This document shows positions 37,236-47,700 of a stretch of DNA of 64,000 bases, piece after piece. A model generated the notes under the pieces. That model made no database searches. It was not told the origin of the DNA and worked only from the letters and a program-made list of their open reading frames with translations. This DNA is from Serinus canaria (Eukaryota > Chordata > Aves > Passeriformes > Fringillidae): assembly GCF_022539315.1 (NCBI RefSeq), contig NC_066323.1:5433719-5497718 (forward strand). Direction: 5' to 3'. A program made the translations under genes and the position numbers. Position 1 is the first letter of the stretch; every line of letters begins with the position of its first letter.

Positions 37236-38808
37236 CAGCCATGGGGAATGTGGTGCTGGAGTTCAGAGCATCCTTCTCAAACCTGAGGGCTGGGCTAACA
37301 AACTCCACAGAGAGCAGCCACAGCACCTTTGCAGCTGTTTGACTTCGCAGCTATTTGTGGACTCTGCTGGAATATAAAGACGAAATTTGCAGTCGTTATT
37401 TAAATAAATAATGCAGGCTTTCACACTAGTTCAGCTCACTCTAAACTGTTGCTCCCACTGCCTCTGGAAGAGTCTGGACCACAGGGGGTGAATTGATTTG
37501 CAAAGGGACTGGAATGGTGACTTGGAACATGTGGGGTCTCTTGGCTGTTCCCAGGCTGTCTGACAGTTATAGGTGAGGGATATTTATATGGCTGTAGGGG
37601 GAAAATAGGCACTGTAAATTGGTATTGTATAGAGGCAGATAGCCTTTCAGGGGACAATAGGCTGTTTCATTATGTTGGAGCTTGCAAGCAGTTTGCTCTC
37701 TTCAGAGAGCTTCAAAAAGCTGAATTCCACTTTGCCATTGCAGTGGGTTCCTCTGTTATGTGGTAATGTTATTTGGAGGGGAATCTTAGGGAGTGAGAAC
37801 GCCTTAAAACATAAAATTGGAGTGGTAATGTAGTGTTGTAGGTGTCAGTCAAGTGTTCATCACTATGAGAGGTTTCATATCTTTATCTTCATTTAATTCC
37901 AATTGAGAAGTGAATCTGATGTTTGAAAAGCCCTAAATTACAGATGCTGATATGTTGGAATGGCTATTGTCAGAGTGTGGGGGAAAAGGCACCCTGTTCT
38001 TGCAGTCTGTCAAAGATGATTTGTTGAAAATTGACTTTGAATGTTTGTACTGGAGGTCAGAGTTCCCTGTAGAGGGCTTTTGCTTTCATAGAAATATCTA
38101 GAAGTGCCACAGTTATGCCGTGCTATTAAAAAAATGATTTTGTTACAAATACTTAGCTGGCAGTGCTTTTGATTCATTAAAATGGGAAAAATAAGTGGAG
38201 CAAAACAGCTGGGACAATTTCTAAGTAAATTCATCAGTCATTCCAGAACTATGCATTTAAAATACCTATAAATAATAGAATGCTCCATCTAAATGGAAGC
38301 CTTTTATTGATATGTAAGTACAGTGTCACCCTGAAGTTTCTTTTTTAATTTATCATTTCCTTGTGTTTAGAATCAGATCAGGCAATTCATATTATTTCCA
38401 GCTTTTCAACTTTATTTTAGCAGCATTATTTTGTACGGTGTGTGAAATGAAATTGTTGCACACAGTTGTTAAGCTTTAAAATTACTTTCAGGTAACAAAT
38501 AATTGTTTTGGAAACTCTGAGCCTTCACTCAATTTTTTAATATTATCTCGAGGACTGACAAAATAATTGGATAATTTCAGTGGTTTGCCATTGGCACTTT
38601 CAAATTCCTTTTATTCATATTGTTACAGTTTATTTCCCATGATGATGTTCATGGGACCGCTGATCTGACAAAAGACAGGACAATGGAGATGGGGAGAGTG
38701 AAATACTGAGAACCCACTTTTTGGGCTTTATTGTCTCTTTCATTCCTTCAGGTTTACAAAGAATGAATAAATTGTTTAGGTGTGCATACAGAAACAAACA
38801 TTTAGCTT
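37236..38808. other. Non-coding intron directly upstream of the coding exon
   Basis: No additional exon is recognised. AT-rich sequence; the last few hundred bases (about 38280-38640) contain several ATTA/TAAT cores. A CR1-like continuation past 37235 (aaactccacagagagcagcc) is possible but too diverged to call. Confidence 0.6.
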
Positions 38809-38827
38809 TTGAATTTTGTTTTAATAG
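38809..38827 (+). promoter_or_regulatory. NAALADL2: 3' splice site of the NAALADL2 coding exon
   Basis: A T-rich tract ends in TAG directly before the exon (ttttgttttaatag). The frame reads open through the acceptor from 38809, but the residues before the Lys-Lys-Met do not resemble the NAALADL2 family, so the acceptor and not this open stretch marks the exon edge. Confidence 0.8.
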
Positions 38828-39329
38828 ATAAAAAGATGGCCTATCACAAAGTGAATGCAGACCAGAGAGCACAGGGGCACTCTCCATACCTTGACAACGA
38901 TGAGCTCCAAGCCACAGCGTTGGACCTGGAGTGGGACATGGAAAAAGAGCTGGAGGAGCCTGGCTTTGACCATTTCCGACTGGACAGCGCAGCCCAGCAC
39001 CACCTGGGCAACTCACAGAGCCCTGACCTCGACCTGGAGCCCATCCAGGCTTCCTCCTCCCCAAAGGGAAGATTCCAGAGGCTCCAGGAAGACCCTGACT
39101 ACATCTCCCACTACACGAGACAGGCACCAAAGAGCAACCGCTGCAGCTTTCTTCGGATACTGAAACTATTTTGCACTGCTTTGATTTTATTTATTTTTGG
39201 AATTGTGATAGGATATTATGCACGCAAGAAATGCCCTTCTCCCCCAACATCTCAAGAACCAAATAATCCTCAGATCTACCAAGAAATTCTCAAGGAAATC
39301 AAAGCTGAAAATATTCAGCGGATTTACAG
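38828..39329 (+). CDS. NAALADL2: NAALADL2 N-terminal coding exon (cytoplasmic tail, membrane anchor, start of stalk)
   Basis: This is a partial coding sequence, one exon of a long gene. A polypyrimidine-rich acceptor ending in AG at 38826-38827 precedes it, and a strong donor (CAG|GTACGT, GT at 38330+1000, i.e. 39330-39331) follows. The frame from the ATG at 38836 gives 164 full codons plus AG of a split Arg/Ser codon. The protein begins MAYHKVNADQRAQGHS and includes YLDNDELQATALDLEWDMEK, APKSNRC and, at about residues 106-128, one hydrophobic membrane segment (ILFIFGIVIGYY). Acidic and Ser/Pro-rich sequence precedes the anchor; about 37 stalk residues follow. I recognise this from memory as the N-terminus of vertebrate NAALADL2, a type II membrane member of the glutamate carboxypeptidase II/transferrin receptor family, thought to lack peptidase activity. 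The ATG has A at -3 and G at +4, but the exon opens in phase with two Lys codons before it, and mammalian forms start slightly upstream. The true start may therefore be in an earlier exon. No frameshift is seen. Confidence 0.93.
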
Positions 39330-39335
39330 GTACGT
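39327..39335 (+). promoter_or_regulatory. NAALADL2: 5' splice site of the NAALADL2 coding exon
   Basis: CAG|GTACGT is a near-consensus donor. Translation past it runs only 21 more codons of non-family sequence to a stop at 39391-39393, as expected for intron. The exon ends with two bases of an Arg/Ser codon, and the known protein continues with Arg at this point. Confidence 0.85.
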
Positions 39336-41654
39336 ACCTTGGCAGGTATTTTGTCTAAATGCTCTCAGGTGCCACTGTGAAGTCTCCACCTGAATTTTTT
39401 ATGTGGAATCTTTTTTACAAACCCTGACTTTTTTTTTATGTTCAGTTTTATCATGACACTTGGGAGATGTTCATAAGCATATACAAAATTAATTTTTAAT
39501 AATGCAAATTTGTGCTAATCATAATTGGTTTTGCTTTATTAATGTTCTATTGCTAAATATATTATCTTTAACGTAAATGAATTGAAAAACACAGATAATT
39601 CAAATTGAATGGAAATACAAACAATAGAACAGCTGTCCTAGATCCAGCTGACAGCCAAATAACACTATTGAAAAGCAAGGTTGATATGATGTGTTGTAAT
39701 ATTTGGTGCTTTAAAAAATCCCCATCTAATTTTCGTCACAAAAGTGAACTCTGGTTTTTTTTTTTTTTTCCCTCTTTATGGTAAATTAAACCTTTATTCT
39801 CTGTGGGTTTAGGATGGACAAACTGACCTTTGCACTCTTAAAGATGGTAATTTATTTATTTTTTTCTTTATTACCTGTTTTAAGAATGTAAGTTTTTCTA
39901 AAATACCAGGGTCTGACTGGGTTTGATTTTATTATTTTTTCAGTCTAGAATCTTTTCACTTTTTTGACAGTCTATATAACATGTTTTTGTCAGAGTATAA
40001 TCGCTTTTCTGTAGCAGTGAGTGTGGAAGAAAATAGGCAGGAACCAACTTTTGAGCTTGCCAACTTTTGAAAGTTATTTCTGTATGGGATGGGAGATGAG
40101 CTTATTTTTGGCTTCTGGAATGCAAAGTTCTTTTTTCATTTCAAAGATAATCAATTGCAGATTTTTTTGATTAGTATCAGTTCAGAAGCAGCAGAGGTCC
40201 CATACCTGACGTAAGAAAATAATGTTGTCATGGTCATCCAAAGAGGTGTTACTGAGTAGATCAGAAACACATCAGAAGTAACCACATGGGTGTTCTAACA
40301 ATATTTGTCTTTTATCACATTTGCTAGGCCAAGTCTTAAATCCTGTGGGTAATGCCATGTTTTGAGCCAACACTGTTACTAAATTCAAGAGAAAAAGGAA
40401 ATATGAAGGGTTTCATGTCAGTTTTCAGGTACTGAACTGATTCTACTTCATACAGATCTAATTATTTTCATAATGGGAAAGGGTTCAGGTCATGAAAAAT
40501 GTTGATTTTTAATGTAAAAAGATAACTCCTTTGTCTTTCAGAGAGTAAATTGAACTGAATTCTGTCATTAGGCTTCGTCACAACCAAAGTGTTGGAGTAA
40601 GCTAAGCCCTAAGATTGGGTATTACACAAATTACAGCAAATTGCTGACATGTCTGTCAGACTCAGGATAATACTTCAGTATTTTGTGACTGGGGACTGGG
40701 AATCCCTTGCCATTCTGCTATTTCAAAGGGTGGTTTAAAACCATCCCTTTTGAAACCCTTTATCACTTGTCAAATGGTTTCAGCTTGCTATTAGACACTA
40801 GTGAGAATCTGGATTTTAGGTAAAATAAATTATGTAAATACTTTGAAACTTAAAAAACTTAAGTAGTTGCCATCCTGTAACATAATTCTTAATACTTGTT
40901 TGGGGTTTTTTTTCCTATTAATAGTATGATTTCAATAAAAGCAGTCAAATATTAATTCAGCTACCTATCAATCCTGTATATAAATATATAATCAATGCTT
41001 TTAGTATACTGCATTAGCCACAAGGTTTTTCCTAACCCAGCATTTTGGTCTGAGGCAGCTTTTATCCCATGTTGTGTTCAGTTGCTTTCCCTCAACATCT
41101 GTTTGGCAGGAGTCAGAGGGACTGCAATGAAACCTGGGTGTGTGGAGGCCTACGAGTACAGAACGTGCAACATATGTTGCTTGGGTAAAAGTAAAAATAA
41201 AAAAAGCCCAAACCTGACAAAATCAATATATGGGTTTTGAAAACTTCCTTCAGTAAAATACTTGAAGTTACGAGGAATAAGTGGCAGCTGCTTAGCTTGC
41301 AATTTCTAAATGTTTCTGAGCATGACATTAATTTAATTTTCGTTGTTTACTCCTTAGATCAGGCTCAGATGGTATGGGAGTTTGCTAACAGTCCTGTGAA
41401 GGCATTAGGAGGAAAAAAAAACTGTTTAAGAGACACAGAGGTGCCAATCATAGTGCTGGAGCAGACATCACCTTCATGTGCTGGAAGGTCTGGGGTGGGA
41501 GCTTTCTGTTGGGTGAAATCTGCTTGTGGTCAGATGAAGCTTTGAGGATTTAACCCTTTGCACCTAAAGAGGTGGCAGAAGTGCTCCAGGGAACTTGTGT
41601 TGGTTTTGTTTGGATTAGGACTGGATTCTGTGTAAGTTGAACCCTGTCTGCCAG
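39330..41654. other. NAALADL2: Downstream intron, first part
   Basis: Non-coding, AT-rich, with poly-T at about 39755-39769 and a 14-bp palindrome at 41167-41180 (gcaacatatgttgc, containing a CATATG E-box). No sequence resembling the next NAALADL2 exon (continuing the stalk) was seen. Confidence 0.75.
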
Positions 41655-41826
41655 TCCCTGTTAGGAGTGGAAGTGGTTGCGTCCCCATCCCTGGAGGGAT
41701 TTAAAGGACATGTAGATGTGGCATTAGGGACATGGTTTAGTCACCTTGTCACTCAGCAGTGCTGGCTTAAGGGTTGGACTCAGCCTTAGAGGTGTTTTTC
41801 AACCTAAACAATTCAGTGATGGTGTA
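41655..41826 (+). mobile_element. CR1 LINE 3' fragment
   Basis: The blocks 'ccccatccctggagggattt', 'gatgtggcattagggacatg', gtttagt, 'cagtgctggcttaagggttg' and ggactcagcc...ttagaggtgtttttcaacct are the CR1 3' end in order. About 170 bp; 5'-truncated. Confidence 0.92.
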
Positions 41827-42725
41827 GGATATCTGCAGTTTGTGTTCATGGGTTGCTGAACTGGGATATTCAGGTTCTCCACTGGAGGCTCCTGGTGGGC
41901 TCCTCTTTTGTCTGTCCCATCCTGGCTGGCTGCATCATCCCAGCTCCATGTTAAGGATGGTTTTTTCCCAGCAGACAAACTGGAAATCATTAGGTAAGAG
42001 AACTCAGTGTGCTGGCTTTTATTCCTTCAACTTTGCACCTTGTTTCCCGTGCAATGGGAATGCTACAGAATTCCTGTGCAATTTAGCACAGTTGTAATTA
42101 CTGGTTTTGGCCAAGTTGCTTACTCAGTGGTACAGCCTAAATCAACATTATCTCTGTGAGCCTTTTTGGACACCTCTCCCCACCCCCTGTGGGGAGGTGC
42201 TTGCATTGTTCACGATTGCTTGCAGCAATCAGTTCATTCCTGATTTCAGAGGTTTCAAGATGAGTTGTCAGAGGTTCCTGAGGGGGAAAAGTAATTGCCA
42301 CAAGAAAAATGAAGACTTTCCCTCACTTAGCACTGTATTTTAAACTGGGACAGAAAAGAAAAAAGGGACCAATATTGTTAATAGGATTCAGTCAGTAAGT
42401 CAAACAGTTCAGGAGTTTAAATACTGCGTTTGTTCAGATATATATTTTTGAAGATAAAAATTCTGCTCCACAGTACAGGCAGATTCAGATCTGATTAAAT
42501 CATTCATGATTCTGCAGACATCACTGGGCTGATGGGAATCCAGTAATTATATCTGTTTGTGCCATGAGTATAACTTTTCACAGTGTTCTTCTGGAAGATA
42601 AATGATAAAATTTAAGTTCAAGGTAGGTGTAACTTGTCTCCAGAAGGCCTTCAGGGTGAGTATGAAAAGGGCATAAATCCTACATCTAAAAGAGGAGGAA
42701 GTTGAAACACAGAATCTACTTTTTA

Positions 42726-42763
42726 AAATGACACTCAGATTTCTAAATGACACTCAGATTTCT
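42726..42763. repeat. 19-bp perfect tandem duplication
   Basis: aaatgacactcagatttct occurs twice head to tail (42726-42744 and 42745-42763) without mismatch, so it is probably recent, or alternatively a slippage error in the assembly. Confidence 0.92.
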
Positions 42764-44709
42764 ACTATCACTTAAGTGCTTTTGAAAATTCAGCTGGTTT
42801 TTTTTCTTTCTTAGTCCATATGATGTGTATAAAGCATTTTGATTTTATTGCTCCAAAACTAAATCAAAATGAAGCAATCCTATTTTATTTGGAAAATGTG
42901 GGACTGTCATGATTTTTTAGGAGGTTTTAATTTTGGGGCTGGCTTCTGTAAATTAAATGGATAAACAAAGATTGATGTTGAATAGTAAGAATAAAAGAAG
43001 CAGGCAGTCATGTTCATGCCAGTGATAACTCTGGCTGTGCATTATTTATCAGATGAGCAGATTGCTCTCATGTTCATATTGCTCTTAGCCTCATTGAGCT
43101 TTACTCAATAATTTCTTTCCAAAATTGTACATCTTGGTTGTTATCAGATCCACAGGTTTTTTTTAGATAATCTTCCCATGATTAAAACTGGGATGGGGCC
43201 TCAGAGGGAAGAATCTTTGCTTTGCTCTCCAGCCAGTCTACAGAGAAGCTTCTGCATTTCAACTCTGCTTTTCATCCTGTGTATTCTCACTCAAATGCTC
43301 CCTGCACTATCATGTTTTCCCCCCTTGAGCAACAGGGAGGTTTAAATCCCTTCATAATACATCCAATTGTAACTAACTCTCCTTTAGAGGCATATCTGTT
43401 CCTTATTCCAGCTGGTGATATCACCTGCAGGATCTCCCAAATCCATCTCTGGCAAGAACTGATTTGTCACTGGTGCCTGCTGCCATCCATAACTTGAGCT
43501 TAATTCTTCAAAGGGCTTTGGGAGAGCAGGCAGCAGCTGCTCTCCTGTGTGTCATGGCCAAGGAATAAAAGTGCCAGTGCAGTGAGAAAAGGACCTGTAC
43601 TTTTTTTTTTTTCCCTTTTTCTTTTTTTTCAAAGTGAAGTGAGACGCTTCCATACCCAAGTGTTTCTTGTTCCCTGATCAGTTGTAATCAGTGATGTTAA
43701 AACCTTGGGGCTTCAAATCTTTTTCCCAGGTAAAGCCTGTGAAATACATACCTGAGGAGCAGAGAGAGCCTGGAACTTCTAGGAAAATTGGAATTTTAGA
43801 GACTTGGACTAAATAAAATTTACAGGCTGGTGCTTGGTGATTTGCCTTTGTCCCAGGAATGAGGAATCCCTGCAGGAGCAGAGCCTCCTCGGGAAGGGTG
43901 TGAGGAAAGGAGGGCTCTGGTCACTGCTTCCCTGGGTAGAGACCATTTAGTGCCCACTCCTATTAACAGCTACTGCTAATTAATGGCTACACCTGACCTT
44001 CCCATGGCTGCTGGGAGCACTGACCTGGCCTAGCTCTCTTCTCTCAGGGTCAGTTTTGTCCCCTGTACACCAGTTTTGGTTTTTGTCACACCAATAGCTG
44101 AAAAGAACATTGAAAAAAAGCAATGGGAACTCATCCTATTTCCTCCTGGCTATCAGTTTCAGGTATTTCTCGTGCTGCTATCAAACATGCAAGTATTAAA
44201 TCTAGTTAGGCTCAGTCTGAAGCCAGGCCTGCTTATCTTTGGGAATGGATGTTGGTGCATTCCCAGGTAACCAGGAGCTAAGTGAGCTCCCTGGATCCAT
44301 TTCATTCCCACTGCAGAGTCACTTGGGATTCTCTTCATTCACATGATAATTTTGAATGTGTATTTTTAAGTTCAGAGTCCTTTTTGAAAGGAGATAAGGG
44401 TAATATCAGACAAGGGAAAGTTCCCACTTATCCCCCTGCCACCTCCCCCTTGAAGAATGGCTCTGGGAACGTGGGCAGGTGTCTTTTGTGGAAGAAAGAT
44501 GCCCTGTGTGACCCAAGTGCTATCTGTGGAACAGAGACTTGATAAATTTAGGCTTCAGATACCCACTTTTGTCAAGTACGATTTCTTTTTAAACCAGAAA
44601 ATAGGTTATATCTGTACTTCAGAGGTGTTAATAGGCTTGTGTGTTTGATAGTTTTCCTTGGTTTCATTCTTTTTTACATTTTATTTCTTTTTCTTTAGAT
44701 GAAAAAAGG

Positions 44710-44733
44710 ATGCATTCTATTGATAGAATGCAT
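44710..44733. repeat. Hairpin, 11-bp perfect arms and 2-nt spacer
   Basis: atgcattctat, spacer tg, atagaatgcat. The tight spacer makes it close to a perfect 24-bp palindrome. Confidence 0.88.
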
Positions 44734-47700
44734 GAGAAGGACTTGTAAGTTTGATCCTGTTAGGGTCAGCTGCAGCACAAGCTTCTAATATTCCTTTTCC
44801 TTTTTGAAGAAATGTCTTAGGTTATGGCTTACTTACATTGAAAGGACATGTTTCAAGTCCACCAAGTGTTTCACTGCGAAAAATTTTTCTTTTCACTTGA
44901 TTATTTTTTTTAACAATATCCATCCAAAGATATCGGGGTTTAGATGGTTGATTTGGGAAACAATTTACATTAAAATCTGATTTTTTGTATTATAACAGTA
45001 TCCTTTGTAAGTTAAGTACATAGTATTGCCTTAAAAAAATTTTCCTAAGCAATGCATGTTTGATTTCCTAAGCAGTAAGTGTGATATGTTAATGAATTAG
45101 AATCAATAAACTATATTATGCCACATCAGCATAATAAGTAATAAGTCCCTTGATAAATTTACTGTCTGTCACAGCCTAGATGAATGGCTTTAGTCCTGCT
45201 GCTGTACAGAGCCTCGTGTGTTTCATGAGAAAGTGTCACTGCTTTTTGATAGGCTATAAAGTGTAAATGAATTTTGCTCTGATCACTTATTTTTGAATTG
45301 CATAATCTTACTAATTTTCAAGTTAAAGATTACCTTGCTGGAATTGCCTCACAGTCCTCATAAGAGGAGTGTGGTTAGGGTTTAGAGAGAGAACCAATTT
45401 CCATGGCCATTAGCTGTGTGCTGCTTTACCATCACTGCTTTAAGTGTGGGGCAATTTAGTCCCAATTAGATCAGCAATTCTGAGTGGTGACAAGTGCTGC
45501 TTTCCCTAATAGATGATGAAATGAGCTGTGCCAGCATGGCTGAGGGAGTGATTTGCTTTTTAAGGTCTGGCATTCCACATTCCTGCCTGTTTGGGGTAAC
45601 AGAGGGATTGAGGAGGGCCTGATGATGCCTTGAATCCTTCTGTCAGCCCGGGCAACCCTGGGACATCTGGCTCTCCACTCTGCCTGTAGGTGTCTGGTGC
45701 TCTTTGAAAAGCTCAGATTTTCAAGGGAGCATTTCTCTTTCAGGGACAATCTGGAATGGATGGTGAAACATGTGTGGATTTTAAAAAATCCATCCATTTT
45801 AAGAAACTTTTGGTGAGTGATAGGCTCTGTACTTGACTTTACCTGAAAGACAGAAATACTTGACTGGAGGTTTCTGAGCAGCTCTTGACACTAATGCTGG
45901 CTAAAAGGCAGTATTTAGAAGCTAAAAAGTTATTTATGTTGCCATCTATCATTTTTATAGATTCAACCAAACCACATTTTTCCTAACAGAAAGAACCTGA
46001 AGGAAAAAAAGCCACACAGCCTGCTGAGATGACAACCAGTTTTCATTGTAGGCCAGGTGCTTCCAGTTGGTAAATACCACAGGGTGAAGAAATTGGACAG
46101 AGTTGTCCTTCACTGTCCAGTCCTTGCAGCTCCATACAAGGAGGATCAGCAATTTTGGCTGGTGGTCCCAGGGACGTGTTTAGAACAACAGTGAGGAACA
46201 AACCTTGCAGAACAAACCCCCTTAACAATTTAATTAGTGACACATGGACTCTCTCTTAATTGCCTGAACAGTGCAGGAGTTTCTGCTGTCTCTGCTCTGA
46301 ACTTTCCAGCATTTCTGTGTGCTCAGAGGGTGGATTTTCCTCAGAGGAGGTGGTGGCAGAGGACATTCCAAGAGTCCCTGCAATTTTAGTGGCACCAAGC
46401 CCTGGCAGATTGCTGTTTAGGATGCATCTCTCATCAGCACGGTGTGAAAGTGAAGTCCATGGGTACTCCTGAGATCCAGCCTTTCAGGGGGATCTGCAGC
46501 TCCATGGAAGGCACTGCAGCAAGAAGCAATTAGTTTCCTGCCTGTACACATAAATCAAATTAACAAAGCCCTGAGGGAAAGGAGTTTTCTCAGCCCTTCT
46601 TGGTGGTGCCTTGACAAGCAGTTCCCTTCCATCAGCACCTATGACAGCTATTTGCTGGAAGCCTGATAAGTCAGACTGTTGCTGAATTTAAGTAACTGCA
46701 ATTTGGTGTACTGCATTAAGTTACTGTTCATGCAGAATTTGTAACTGAAGGTTGCTGGGGAACATTGCTCAGGATCGATCAGGGATAATGAAATTGATAT
46801 TGTCTGAATAATAATCAATTTTAGTGGTGGTATTCTGCAGTAGTCTTCTCTTAAGGGGCATCTATTCTCAGTCCAATTCTCTTTGAAAGCTGATGAGTTT
46901 CTGGAATGAAACAAATATGGATTGCTTTGCAAAGTTGGGGCTTTCCCTGGTAATATTGGAACTTGTGCAGTTTAAGACTTTTCAAAATTAAAGAAGATGG
47001 CTATTTTGAATTTCTAGAGTAGTCTTCGTGGACAAGAAGTAAATAATGCCTCCTGCTCTGTGTGTATGTCATTTCTCTCAGTCTCAGTAATGGGTGATCT
47101 TTAAATATCCATTTTCAGGTCTCATCCTTCATATAGCTGGTGTTTCCTTTCTCATCTTTCATGTAAGCCGATGTAGCCTTTGGACACATCCAGTTGCCAC
47201 AAATTTACATATGTTCCTGTACAAGTTAAAATAGCAACCCATACTCTGCTTGGTTTATGAGTGTTTCTTCAAGGCTGAAAAGGCTGCAATTTTCCAGTAA
47301 GATGGAATTTTCTCTTTCCCTTCTTTTTTTCTTTCTAGGGAAGCAAGAAGGTTGAAAAGTGAATTGAAATGTCACTATCAAAATAGAATGTTGGAATAGC
47401 TCAGAAGCAAAATTGTTTGGAAATCTTTTTTCTTGAAGAACTCATGATTTTTGTTCCTGTTTGGGGAATTTGGGGGGTGTGTGCTGACAGTTCCTCACAA
47501 AGCAATGTCTGATCCTTGACCAGCTTAATGTCTTTATTTCTGTTTTGTGAAAATTTCTTATTTAACAGAGTTGAGAAGATAACAGAAACAAAAATGAGCA
47601 TTAAAAGTAATACTAAGATCTTATTTATTTTTTTAATGGGTGCTCAATCTTCATTAGCCATCTGGCAAATTAATTGGGTTGTGTGAGGCTTCAAGAGAAA

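Noticed and set aside
38630..39130. Minus-strand 166-codon frame
   Set aside because: It is the antisense shadow of the NAALADL2 exon, whose + strand frame has clear family similarity and splice sites.
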